Of a stretch of 64,000 nucleotides of DNA, positions 43,930 to 53,263 are shown one piece after another (position 1 is the stretch's first letter; the number at the start of each line of letters is the position of its first letter). The translations under genes and the position numbers were made by a program. The notes below the pieces were generated by a model. The model had not been told where the DNA came from and made no database searches. It saw only the letters and a list, made by a program, of their open reading frames with translations. Location of the stretch: NCBI RefSeq assembly GCF_050859505.1, contig NZ_CP193934.1, positions 2,418,001-2,482,000 on the forward strand, in the 5' to 3' direction. This stretch comes from Marinirhabdus sp050859505 (GTDB taxonomy: Bacteria; Bacteroidota; Bacteroidia; Flavobacteriales; Flavobacteriaceae).

Positions 43930-44970
43930 CTATTCAATTACCTGATAAATAGTAATGGGTTTAGCTTTATTTTTCAACGAAATATCTCCCACTTTTTCAC
44001 ATTTAAAAGATTCTTTTACTTGCTGGTAACAATCTTCGGAAATAATAATCTGATTTTCCTTGGCAGCGTCTTGCAATCGCGCAGCAGTATTTACGGTGTC
44101 ACCAATAACGGTATAATCCAAACGCCGTAAACTTTGTGAACCAATATTACCTGAAATCATTTCGCCACTCTTTATCCCAATAGAAACTTTAGGTTTAAAT
44201 TGCAATTTATCTCCCACAGCTGGCAATTTATCTACTTTGCTACATACCGCCAAAGCTGCATCTATGGCACGATCTAGGTGAAAGTCTCCCCTAAATACGG
44301 CCATAATAGCATCGCCAATAAACTTGTCTATATAGCCTTCTTGCGCCATGATTTCTTTCACCATTTCATCAAAATAGCAATTAATCATAGTCACCACAGT
44401 ATCGGCTGGGGCATTTTCACTTATGGCGGTGAACCCACAAATATCAATGAATACGACCGTGCCTTCAATAGTTTCGTTGGCCATGATGGTAGTTTCAAAC
44501 TCTTTGTTGCCCATAAAATTAAGTACGTTTTCATCTACATACATTTTTAAAATGTTGTTTTCTTTAATGGCTTGGAGCGTTTCCTTTACGTGCCTGGCGT
44601 GTTTCAGGGTTTTTTCCATGGTGAGTGTTAAATCCTCAAAGTTGATGGGTTTGGTGATAAAATCGAACGCACCACGGTTCATAGCGGTACGGATGTTTTC
44701 CATATCCCCGTAAGCCGAAACAATCACCGATTTAATAAGCGGACTCGATTCGCTCAACTTAGTTAGCAAGGTCAAGCCATCCATTTCGGGCATATTAATG
44801 TCGCTCATGACAATATCCATTTCAGGTTCCTTGATAATTTCTTCGAGAGCAACGCGTCCATTTTCAGCAAAATAAAACTCGTATTCGCCACCACGAATTT
44901 GTTTTCTGAATTTCTGTTTGATGAGCGTTTCCAGATCTGCCTCATCATCTACTACAAGTATCTTTGACAT
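43930..44970 (-). CDS. Response regulator with class III nucleotide cyclase output
   Basis: A 346-residue protein. Receiver domain (about 1-125): acidic D8/D9, phosphoacceptor D57 in VMSDINM, S85 and K107 in TKPIN. A linker helix leads to a class III cyclase (about 165-346): metal Asp D176 (VVFIDICGF) and D220 (KFIGDAIMAVF), substrate Lys K216, D285 in RLDYTVIGD, and transition-state residues N294 and R298 (VNTAARL). The K216/D285 pair is the usual ATP-specific set, so cAMP is the predicted product. It lies 33 bp before the PycTM-like gene and after three kinases and a stand-alone receiver, so kinase-controlled cyclic-nucleotide production is the natural reading. Confidence 0.92.
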   Translation of the reverse strand: MSKILVVDDEADLETLIKQKFRKQIRGGEYEFYFAENGRVALEEIIKEPEMDIVMSDINMPEMDGLTLLTKLSESSPLIKSVIVSAYGDMENIRTAMNRGAFDFITKPINFEDLTLTMEKTLKHARHVKETLQAIKENNILKMYVDENVLNFMGNKEFETTIMANETIEGTVVFIDICGFTAISENAPADTVVTMINCYFDEMVKEIMAQEGYIDKFIGDAIMAVFRGDFHLDRAIDAALAVCSKVDKLPAVGDKLQFKPKVSIGIKSGEMISGNIGSQSLRRLDYTVIGDTVNTAARLQDAAKENQIIISEDCYQQVKESFKCEKVGDISLKNKAKPITIYQVIE

Positions 44971-45093
44971 AATTAACTATTTAGTAATTAATAATTTAAA
45001 ATCGAATTTTCGTTTACCTAATGACTTCCTTTCGCTCCTTAGGTAGCTCATCGGAGGCAGGAAAGGGGGCGAAAATTTTGTTGAATGCGTCGA
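44971..45093. repeat. Spacer with dispersed repeat
   Basis: The 123-bp spacer between the two receiver genes includes CCTTAGGTAGCT (45037-45048), found exactly at 13021-13032 between hisA and hisF, plus a CGGAGGCAGGAAAGGGGGCG tail. It looks like a repeat relic and holds no gene. Confidence 0.5.
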
Positions 45094-45465
45094 TTAAGCA
45101 TTCAGTAATTTCTCTTTTAATAACTTAAAATCTACAGGTTTGGTCAAAAAATCATCCGCACCCAGTCGTTTTGCGGTAGTATAATTTTCTTCATCACCAT
45201 AGGCCGTGACCATCATAACGACTGGAGGTGGTGCCACGTAATTGGATTTAATTTTCTCCAATAACTCCAGACCACTCATTCCGGGCATATTAATATCGCT
45301 TAGTATTAAAATGGCTTCCTGCTTCATGGTATCCAATGTTTGCAAGGCTTCTTCGCCCGAAAAAGCGAACATTAATGTAAGCTCTCCTTTACGTATTTCT
45401 TTTCTGAAACGTTGCAGGAATAAATCCTTTACGTCTCTCTCGTCGTCTACTACTAATATTTTCAT
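45094..45465 (-). CDS. Single-domain response regulator
   Basis: A 123-residue receiver without output domain. Acidic D7/D8, phosphoacceptor D57 in ILSDINM, T88 in VTAYGD, and K109 in LTKPVD. It is closely similar to the receiver of the cyclase gene just downstream, so the two are probably paralogues. It may pass phosphate to another protein or compete for the kinases. It starts 11 bp after the adjacent kinase. Confidence 0.93.
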   Translation of the reverse strand: MKILVVDDERDVKDLFLQRFRKEIRKGELTLMFAFSGEEALQTLDTMKQEAILILSDINMPGMSGLELLEKIKSNYVAPPPVVMMVTAYGDEENYTTAKRLGADDFLTKPVDFKLLKEKLLNA

Positions 45466-45476
45466 ATAATTTATAT

Positions 45477-46817
45477 TTAATTAGTTATAAGTTTTATTGT
45501 GAAGGTGGTTCCTTTTCCTTTTTCAGTATCCACTTTTAATTCTCCTCCGTGTCCTTTTGTCACGATATCATAACTCATAGACAATCCTAATCCTGTGCCT
45601 TCTCCAGTGGGTTTTGTAGTAAAAAAGGGTTCATATATTTTATCGACAATTTCTTGTGGAATACCATTCCCATTGTCTTTTACTGAAATTTCAATGCTGT
45701 TATTCATTTTTTTAGTTGAAACTGAAACAGTTGGTTTATACGAGTCCTCCGAAGTTTCAGTGAAGGAGGATTTCTTAGCATTGGTAGCACTTCGACTCCG
45801 CTCAGCACAGGCATAAAAAGCATTGGTGATCAAATTCAAAATAACACGTCCCATATCTTGCGGAATTACATTTACTCGACCAACACTTTCATCAAAATTT
45901 GTCTCCAGCGTAGCGTTGAAGGTTTTGTCTTTTGCGCGAAGTCCGTGGTAGGCGAGACGCAAATATTCATCTGCTAACTTGTTTATATCCGTAGGTTCCT
46001 TTTCCGCAGTACTTTTTCTACTGTGCTGAAGCATTCCTTTTACAATGGCATCTGCACGTTTGCCATGATGCGTTATTTTTTCAAGGTTCTGCTTTATGTC
46101 TTTTGAAATGTGCTTCGCTTCTTCAATGTCACCTTTATCAATTTCCTCATTCATTTCATCAATAAGCTCATTACTTACTTCAGAGAAATTATTGACAAAG
46201 TTTAAAGGGTTTTGAATTTCGTGTGCAATACCAGCAGTAAGTTCCCCTAAACTTGCCATTTTCTCAGATTGGATGAGTTGCGCTTGTGTCGCTTTTAAAT
46301 CTGCAATGCTTTGTTTTAATGCTGCGGTGCGTTCGTCAACTAATTTTTCAAGTTTTTGATTTTTGAGCTGTAGTTCGTCCAGGTGAAAAGTGTCTCCTTC
46401 TTCTGTTTCTACGGCTACAGAGACATGCCAATGTACTATCTTCCAGGTAGTATCCATAAAAATTAGTACAGTGGATACTCGTAATGGGATAGTATTTTGG
46501 ATACCACCAATTTTGAACTTTAAATCTATTTCATCAACAAAAATGGCAAGACCATTATCTGGGTATAGCTGTCTTTGAACAGGCTTTGGGATATCGAACT
46601 TGAAATCTTCAAACTGTTCTGCTTGTTCTCGCCCTGCAATGATCATTTTTTTAAGGTCTTCAATTCCAAGGAGTTTCTCTTCCAGGGTGGTGCCATAGCC
46701 CATAAAATCTTTGGTAACAAGAGACTCTAATAGTGCTAATGGGGTGTTCGTTTCCACTTGAATTGCCATCCAATCTCGATATGTTTTCTCTAACTGTTGT
46801 AGCTTTTCCTCAATCAT
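45477..46817 (-). CDS. Soluble histidine kinase with SnoaL-like N-terminus
   Basis: A 446-residue cytosolic kinase. Residues about 5-140 read as a SnoaL/NTF2-like domain (WMAIQVETNTPLALLESLV, VLIFMDTTWKIVHWHVSV). A coiled coil (about 145-185) leads to a HisKA domain with phosphorylated H199 in LTAGIAHEIQNPL, then HATPase_c with the N box NLITNAFYA, G1 DNGNGIP, and G2 GEGTGLGLSM. Between N box and G1 there is an insertion (CAERSRSATNAKK, about 337-349) whose DNA is a dispersed flavobacterial repeat. No membrane segment. It is followed after 11 bp by the response regulator. Confidence 0.92.
   Translation of the reverse strand: MIEEKLQQLEKTYRDWMAIQVETNTPLALLESLVTKDFMGYGTTLEEKLLGIEDLKKMIIAGREQAEQFEDFKFDIPKPVQRQLYPDNGLAIFVDEIDLKFKIGGIQNTIPLRVSTVLIFMDTTWKIVHWHVSVAVETEEGDTFHLDELQLKNQKLEKLVDERTAALKQSIADLKATQAQLIQSEKMASLGELTAGIAHEIQNPLNFVNNFSEVSNELIDEMNEEIDKGDIEEAKHISKDIKQNLEKITHHGKRADAIVKGMLQHSRKSTAEKEPTDINKLADEYLRLAYHGLRAKDKTFNATLETNFDESVGRVNVIPQDMGRVILNLITNAFYACAERSRSATNAKKSSFTETSEDSYKPTVSVSTKKMNNSIEISVKDNGNGIPQEIVDKIYEPFFTTKPTGEGTGLGLSMSYDIVTKGHGGELKVDTEKGKGTTFTIKLITN
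45788..45812. repeat. Dispersed repeat inside a kinase gene (ERSRS type)
   Basis: CACTTCGACTCCGCTCAGCA-CAGGC lies within the ATPase domain of the kinase, where it encodes CAERSRSA. It resembles the GGTTGAGCGCAATCGAAACC spacer sequence at about 8026-8045 and the AGTCGAAGGG stretch in hisH. It falls in a loop and keeps the frame. Confidence 0.6.
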
Positions 46818-46826
46818 ATTAATATA

Positions 46827-49800
46827 TTATAAGGGTACATATATCGTAAAAGTAGTTCCTTCATTTTCCTTGGTTTCTACTTTTAATTCGCCACCGTGCC
46901 CTTTAGTCACAATGTCATAACTCATACTCAATCCCAGTCCTGTTCCTTCTCCAGTAGGTTTAGTGGTAAAAAAGGGTTGATAAATTTTATCGATCACGTG
47001 CTTCGGAATTCCATTGCCGTTGTCTTTTATTGAGATTGTGACAGAGTCCCCCCTGCCCCCCGAAGGGGGGTTCTTTCGAGTGCTAATTGAAACAGTTGGC
47101 ACATATTTAATTCCCCCTTCGGGAGCTAGGAGGACTTTTTTCCGCTCATTCGTTGCATAAAAAGCATTCGTAATCAAATTTAAAATAACACGTCCCATAT
47201 CCTGGGGAATCACTTTTACTTTACCAATGCTTTCATCAAAATCTGTTTCCAACGTCGCGTTGAAAGATTTGTCTTTTGCCCGAAGTCCGTGATAGGCGAG
47301 GCGTAAATATTCGTCTGCCAGTTTATTAATATCCGTGGGTACTTTTTCTGCAGTACTTTTTCTACTATGCTGCAGCATTCCTTTTACAATAGCATCGGCG
47401 CGTTTGCCGTGATGGTTTATTTTTTCCAGGTTTTGCTTGATGTCGTTGGCAATAAGTTTTGCTTCTTCCAGATCTCCTTTCTCAATTTCTTCGTTCATTT
47501 CATCAATGAGCTCATTACTTACTTCAGAAAAATTATTGACGAAGTTTAAAGGATTCTGAATTTCGTGTGCGATACCTGCCGTCAATTCCCCCAAACTCGC
47601 CATTTTTTCAGATTGGATGAGTTGCTTTTGGGTTTGCTGAAGATCGGTTAACGTTTTTTCTAAGCGTATTTTTTCATCCAGCAGTTTGGCCGATTGCTCT
47701 TCCCGTACCTGAAGATCTTTAAAACGCTGGTAAGCAAATGTGAATACATTCCGGAAACGGTCTAAAATATTCTTCTGATCTTTGCTTAACAGACCAAAAT
47801 TTGAAATACCAACAGCCCCATTACCAAAGGCATACAATATATAAGCAACACTATCTGTTTTAAGCAATCGAGGATCGTCTGCTTCTCCATTCTTCCGGCG
47901 CATATCGATAAGATCTTGTAATTGCTGTCCTTCCAAAACCATTTCAGAAAAACCATCGGTTGTTGCCGCAATTACTTTTACCTGTTCATCTAGTGTGGGA
48001 TCATCATCATAAGACATAAGAGTAACGGTGCCTCCCATTTCTTCGGAATAATCGTAGTCCAGAAATGTTTCCTCATCCTCATTATTAACGTCTATGAGCG
48101 CATTGCGAATATCGCTGAAGCCCAGTTCCACCAACTGCTCGTACAATGCCTTCACTATATGCAGCAGGTCAGTGGACTCCACCATACTAAGGGCTACAGA
48201 GCGCACTCTTTCCAAAGCAGCTTCAATTTTTGCTTCTCGCGCCTGTGCTTCTGCGTTTGCCAAATCGGTATATCGTTTGTAAGCAAATGTGAATACGTTT
48301 CTGAAACGTTTCAGTATTATTTTTTGAGCATCGCTTAAAATTCCGAAGTTTGAAATCCCAATAGCACCATTCCCAAAGGAATAGAGGTTATAGGTAAGGT
48401 GGTCAATTTTCCGAAGTCGTGGATCGTCCTTTTCACCGTTGCGTAAGCGGGTTTCTATGAGCTCCTCTAATTGTTTGCCTTTCAATTCAATTTCAAAAAA
48501 AGCATCGTTGGCAGATTGTGTCTTTTTAATTTGTTGCTCGATAATGGGATCTCCATAGAATGAGAATTCGGTTACTGCACTGGACATATCGTGGGAATAA
48601 TCGTAATCTAAAAAGGTTTCAGTAGCGTCGTTATGAATATCGATAATAGCATTGCGTATATCTTTAAAACCAAGTGATAGCAACTGCTCGTACAACACCT
48701 GTGCAATATCCAGCATTTCATCAGATTTGGTAAGGGTGAGGGCTACAGTTCTCACTTTTTCCAGCGAGGCTTCAATTTGTGCCTCATGTGCCTGTTCTTC
48801 CGCTTTTTGAAGGTCCATAAAACGAATGTATGCCTGCTCAAAAACTTTGGCAAATCGTGTCATTATTTCCGCATCGCTTTCTGAAGGTACGGCACCTGTA
48901 AGGGAAGGAATTAAAATCGCCGAATTTTTAGACCAGGCTGCGGAGAGTCTATGCATTCCAGCTTGAAGCACATGCTGTTTATAGTCTTCGGGAAAGTGTT
49001 TATAATCACTATGTTCAAAGGCATATTCAAAAAAGTGATTCTTCGCTTCTACAGAAAATTCTTTAGAGAAATAGGCATCACCCCGAATTTTAGAATCCCA
49101 AGCTTCACTTAAAATTGGAGTATCAAAATAAGGCAGAAAGTATCTTCCCGAAGTTGAAAAGTCATCCACAGCAATCCAATGTAACATATCTTTGTTGTCC
49201 GGGAAGTAGGTGCAGAGAATGACACCTCCTGCATCGAAAATCACACCTAAATCCTTTAATTTTTCAGCAACTACGGCAACCACTTCTTGTAACTCTTCAG
49301 GTTTTTGCATGGCTAAAGAGCGTGACCGTACTTTTTCTAATGCGGCTTCAATTTGTGCTTCCCTAGCCTGTGCTTCCGATTTTTGGAGGTCTAGGAAGCG
49401 GGTATAGGTGAGGTCGAATACTTCTGCAAACCGATGAATGATTTGCTTATCCTCATCGAAGGGTTCTGAATTAGAAAAAAAGTATAGGCCACCCGCTCCA
49501 AAAGGTGAATAATGATAATACTCTTTTGGTAATGCAGCAGATTTTTCAATCAATTCTTCTGATAGAACAAATTTGCTTTTGGTCACTAATGTATAGTAGT
49601 CTTCCAATTCTTTTCCCTCAAGAATGTAGGAGTACGGTTTTTGATTTTCCCAGGCAATAAATGTTTCAGTTAGCATAGGATGAACGGTAAGAGAGGTAAC
49701 CCCTGTAGCCAGTTCCTTTGTTCCATCTGTCGCAACTACAGTGGTCCACAGTTGGCAATCTTTGGTAGCTGGATCGAAAATTCCAATACCACTGCGTTCT

Positions 49801-52800
49801 ATAGAAAGATTGAGTTTTTCCAACTCGTCAAAAACAATCCGTGTACAAGATACCAGATCTTCACTTTGGCGCATGGCCATTGCACGGGAGCGAACGCGCT
49901 CTAGTGAAACTTCTATTTGTGCTTCTCTGGCCTGGGCTTCTGCTTTTTGCAGGTCGAGGAAGCGGGTATAGGTTTGCTGAAATACCTTGGTAAATCGAAG
50001 CATTATTTCGATTTGATCTTCGGTTAATTTGGTGCCACCAAGATTCATTAAATATCCTTGTTCAAAGTTGAAGCAATGGATTTTAAGTTCGGGTGGGGAA
50101 GCGGCAATTAATTCTTTAGCACTTAGAGGAAAATTAATACTTCTTTCTGCAATAAAGGTTTGGTGTGTAATGGTCTGTTTGTTGTCCATTTCCACTAAAT
50201 ATGCTGGTTTTTGTTTCTTCCAATTTTTATGAATGGAACGCATTATATCCGTTTCTTTATGATACACTCCTGTAGCTATGGGCATTATTTTACCCGTTGA
50301 AGGATTTGGTGCATAATTCCAGCCTATATTTTCATCTTCTTCAAATATCACATATCCACTACTAATACTTTCAATACCTAATTTTGTGATTTCTTCAAAG
50401 AGTATATCTCCAGCTTCTCTTAATTCATCACTAGTATGCATAGCCATACCTCTAGACCTCACGCGCTCTAGAGATGCTTCAATTTGGGCTTTTCTGGCTT
50501 GTGCTTCCGCTTTTTGAAGATCGAGGAAGCGAGTATACGATTGCTCGAATACCTTTGCAAAACGAATGAAAATTTCTTCATCCTCATATGGTTCTGTTGT
50601 GATTACAAGCAAATACCCAAATTTAAAGTAGGCGGCATGCCATTTTTGCCAGGTAGGGAAAGAGATGCCGCTGTCCAACATTCCCTGAAAAACAGGCTGT
50701 ACATCTGGAACAGAGAGCATGTAATTATAATGCTTTTCTAATTCGGTACCTCCTTTTGCTATCGTTAAAATTTCTAGGTTATCTCGCCACCCTTTGTACA
50801 TGGCCTTGTGAGTAGGGTCTTTGGTATGTGGAATTTTTAAAGGAGGCATGACGCCACGTTCATTTACAAACCAATATTCATCGGTAGCAGCTTTTTCTTC
50901 ACAGAATCCAAAACCAGTTCCCCAAAGGGCTCCACCCAAACTTGTGAGCTGTTCATACAGCACCATCGCTACGTTACCTATTTCATCACTTTGTTGCATT
51001 GCCATGCTTCGGCTACGTACTTTTTCTAAGGCCGTTTCTATTTGTGCTTCCCTGTATTGTGCTTCCGCTTTTTGAAGGTCCTGGAAACGAGTGTAGGTTT
51101 GTTGAAACACTTTTCCGAAACGCATCAAGGTGTCGTTCTCTTTTTTAGTATAAGGAATACCATCGAAATTTTCAATATACAAGCCAACGTTATCCAATAA
51201 AACCGTAGAAATTGCCAGGCCGGGATATTCCAAATAGGTTTTCAACAGCCCCTCCGGCACATTTGGAATCAACTTAAAAAGATCTTTATAAAATTTGTTT
51301 TTTTCTTTTAAGCTGAGCAGATTGGTGAAGAAATTTTCCCCTTTTGCTTTTGCCTCTTTAAAACTATTCCAATGAGCAGAGTCAAAATAGGGGAGTAATA
51401 TCTCGGTGGCAATTTCATTTTTATCTGCCAGCCAGATGTGCATCATATCGTTTTTCTTGTAGTCTATAATAAAACCTGTATGTTCAATATTTATATTTAA
51501 AGCGACGAACTGCTCATACACCGTTTGGATTACTTCTTTTAGTTCCTCACTGTCCTGCATCGCCATGGTTCTGGCACGAACTCTCTCTAAAGCCAGTTCA
51601 ATTTGAGATTCGCGAGCTTGTGCTTCGGCCTTTTGAAGATCTAGAAAACGGGTGTAGGTTTGCTGAAAAACGTTTGCAAAACGGGTAATCATTTCCTGTT
51701 GTTCAATGGTCAATAACACACCGCCCACAATGAGTAAATACCCTTGTTTGAAATTAAAGGTATGCACCACCAAACGTTCGGGGGAAATGGACAATAATTT
51801 TTCTTTCGAAATGGGAAAACCGATGCTTTCGTCTGCAATAAAAGTTTGGTGTTTTATGGTTTCCTCCTCATTCAACTGTATAACCAATAAGGGGTCTTGC
51901 TTTTTCCAGCTTGAGGCAATCGCCTTCATCACCTTGGTCGTGGTGTGGTTCATCCCCACGGGTTCTGGACGAATACTTCCATCCATTGGGTTTACACCGT
52001 AGTTCCAACCCATGGTAGCTGTTTCATCAAACAATACATAGCCTGTGATCAAATTTTGAATACCCAGTTTGGAGAGTTCCTGATATAATAAGGCGCCGGC
52101 TTCCTTTAATTCTTCACTGGTATGCATGGCCATACTTCGGGAACGCACTTTTTCTAATGCTAATTCTATACGTACTTCCCTCGCTTGCTTTTCAGCTTTC
52201 TGAAGATCAAGAAATCTGCGGTGGGCAAGGTCGAAAGCACCTGCAAATTGTTTTAATAATTCCAAATCTTCAGCGGGCGGATTCTCCACCTTGCCGGGCA
52301 AACTATACCCAATCTCCCCGTGGGTGGTGCGCGCCATAATAAACGTAAGTCCATTAATATGGCGAATGTCGTCGTGGCTGGGGGCTTGTGGGTCTATGTT
52401 TTTAAAATCCCCCAGATGAACCATTTTATCTACATACGCTATCGCTTCTTCGGCATCCATTGGGTAGATAACAAGCGGGTTTTTATTCTTTTCCCAGTTG
52501 GCTAACAAAGGGATATCTCCGTGAATGTGTCTTGGCAACTCCATGACAAAACCAATTTTGGTACCGTCGCCAGAGGTCATTGCTTTTTCGTAGGTTGAAG
52601 GAAGCCACATCATATGCCAGAAGTAATGAGCTTCGTGACCCAGGCGGGTAAATTCAGTTCGCATGGTGACCACAATATCCATCAGGTCGGAGGATTCCTT
52701 CATCGCGACAGCCTCGGCACGTATTCTTTGCAAAGCGCCTTCAATTTTAAGTTCTCTATTTTTATTCTCTAACTCTTTGGTACGCCGTTGTATGGCTTCC

Positions 52801-53261
52801 CGTAATTGTAAATTTTCTGCACTCACTTGGTCATACCCTATGGTTTCTCCTTCTTGTGCCTTGGTATCTGGGGTAGAGTAGTGCTGATAAATAAATTTCC
52901 AGCCTTCTTTTTTCTTCTGAAGAGCGTTGGTAAAACGAAATCGGCTATAAAAAGTCCAATCATCACCTGCCAAAAACCAGGCGTCAAATAAGTGGGTAAT
53001 AAATATGAGATCATCGAATTGCTCTACAACTTTGGTTTCGTTGCGCACTTGGGATTTACCTGAAAGTTGTTCTGCCGTAGCTTCAAAGAAGCGGGTAGTG
53101 TCTTTCCGGTTTAAAAACTCTTCGAATACTGTAGAACCTATAAAATGAAAAGCATCGTCCAAATAGGAATTATAGGTCGCCACATCGCCATTTAGGTAGC
53201 TATACAACCAAGTGTCATACACTTTGAGTACTTCGGCTTTTGTTTTTTTATCGATGCTCAT
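46827..53261 (-). CDS. Giant soluble histidine kinase with nine tandem sensory modules
   Basis: A 2144-residue protein with no transmembrane segment. A SnoaL-like domain (about 1-135) and coiled coil lead into nine related modules of about 187 residues. Each starts with a helical linker of the form DLQKAEAQAREAQIE.ALE+VR(S/A)R.(M/L)AM..S(E/D)EL, near residues 177, 354, 540, 729, 914, 1105, 1292, 1485 and 1670. The rest of each is GAF-like in pattern. Modules 2 and 5, 3 and 7, and 8 and 9 are close pairs. A coiled coil precedes HisKA with H1899, then HATPase_c (N box NLITNAFYA, DNGNGIP, GEGTGLGLSM). The core is nearly identical to those of the flanking kinases. It likely integrates several cytosolic signals; ligands unknown. 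Confidence 0.9.
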   Translation of the reverse strand: MSIDKKTKAEVLKVYDTWLYSYLNGDVATYNSYLDDAFHFIGSTVFEEFLNRKDTTRFFEATAEQLSGKSQVRNETKVVEQFDDLIFITHLFDAWFLAGDDWTFYSRFRFTNALQKKKEGWKFIYQHYSTPDTKAQEGETIGYDQVSAENLQLREAIQRRTKELENKNRELKIEGALQRIRAEAVAMKESSDLMDIVVTMRTEFTRLGHEAHYFWHMMWLPSTYEKAMTSGDGTKIGFVMELPRHIHGDIPLLANWEKNKNPLVIYPMDAEEAIAYVDKMVHLGDFKNIDPQAPSHDDIRHINGLTFIMARTTHGEIGYSLPGKVENPPAEDLELLKQFAGAFDLAHRRFLDLQKAEKQAREVRIELALEKVRSRSMAMHTSEELKEAGALLYQELSKLGIQNLITGYVLFDETATMGWNYGVNPMDGSIRPEPVGMNHTTTKVMKAIASSWKKQDPLLVIQLNEEETIKHQTFIADESIGFPISKEKLLSISPERLVVHTFNFKQGYLLIVGGVLLTIEQQEMITRFANVFQQTYTRFLDLQKAEAQARESQIELALERVRARTMAMQDSEELKEVIQTVYEQFVALNINIEHTGFIIDYKKNDMMHIWLADKNEIATEILLPYFDSAHWNSFKEAKAKGENFFTNLLSLKEKNKFYKDLFKLIPNVPEGLLKTYLEYPGLAISTVLLDNVGLYIENFDGIPYTKKENDTLMRFGKVFQQTYTRFQDLQKAEAQYREAQIETALEKVRSRSMAMQQSDEIGNVAMVLYEQLTSLGGALWGTGFGFCEEKAATDEYWFVNERGVMPPLKIPHTKDPTHKAMYKGWRDNLEILTIAKGGTELEKHYNYMLSVPDVQPVFQGMLDSGISFPTWQKWHAAYFKFGYLLVITTEPYEDEEIFIRFAKVFEQSYTRFLDLQKAEAQARKAQIEASLERVRSRGMAMHTSDELREAGDILFEEITKLGIESISSGYVIFEEDENIGWNYAPNPSTGKIMPIATGVYHKETDIMRSIHKNWKKQKPAYLVEMDNKQTITHQTFIAERSINFPLSAKELIAASPPELKIHCFNFEQGYLMNLGGTKLTEDQIEIMLRFTKVFQQTYTRFLDLQKAEAQAREAQIEVSLERVRSRAMAMRQSEDLVSCTRIVFDELEKLNLSIERSGIGIFDPATKDCQLWTTVVATDGTKELATGVTSLTVHPMLTETFIAWENQKPYSYILEGKELEDYYTLVTKSKFVLSEELIEKSAALPKEYYHYSPFGAGGLYFFSNSEPFDEDKQIIHRFAEVFDLTYTRFLDLQKSEAQAREAQIEAALEKVRSRSLAMQKPEELQEVVAVVAEKLKDLGVIFDAGGVILCTYFPDNKDMLHWIAVDDFSTSGRYFLPYFDTPILSEAWDSKIRGDAYFSKEFSVEAKNHFFEYAFEHSDYKHFPEDYKQHVLQAGMHRLSAAWSKNSAILIPSLTGAVPSESDAEIMTRFAKVFEQAYIRFMDLQKAEEQAHEAQIEASLEKVRTVALTLTKSDEMLDIAQVLYEQLLSLGFKDIRNAIIDIHNDATETFLDYDYSHDMSSAVTEFSFYGDPIIEQQIKKTQSANDAFFEIELKGKQLEELIETRLRNGEKDDPRLRKIDHLTYNLYSFGNGAIGISNFGILSDAQKIILKRFRNVFTFAYKRYTDLANAEAQAREAKIEAALERVRSVALSMVESTDLLHIVKALYEQLVELGFSDIRNALIDVNNEDEETFLDYDYSEEMGGTVTLMSYDDDPTLDEQVKVIAATTDGFSEMVLEGQQLQDLIDMRRKNGEADDPRLLKTDSVAYILYAFGNGAVGISNFGLLSKDQKNILDRFRNVFTFAYQRFKDLQVREEQSAKLLDEKIRLEKTLTDLQQTQKQLIQSEKMASLGELTAGIAHEIQNPLNFVNNFSEVSNELIDEMNEEIEKGDLEEAKLIANDIKQNLEKINHHGKRADAIVKGMLQHSRKSTAEKVPTDINKLADEYLRLAYHGLRAKDKSFNATLETDFDESIGKVKVIPQDMGRVILNLITNAFYATNERKKVLLAPEGGIKYVPTVSISTRKNPPSGGRGDSVTISIKDNGNGIPKHVIDKIYQPFFTTKPTGEGTGLGLSMSYDIVTKGHGGELKVETKENEGTTFTIYVPL

Positions 53262-53263
53262 TG

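Noticed and set aside
43318..44970. Calling the cyclase/effector pair a bona fide Pycsar system
   Set aside because: The cyclase has ATP-type specificity residues and a receiver domain, and the effector match was judged by eye only.
46827..53261. The long repetitive kinase as an assembly artefact
   Set aside because: The nine modules have diverged clearly from each other, keep one open frame and retain regular spacing; a collapse or duplication error would give near-identical units.
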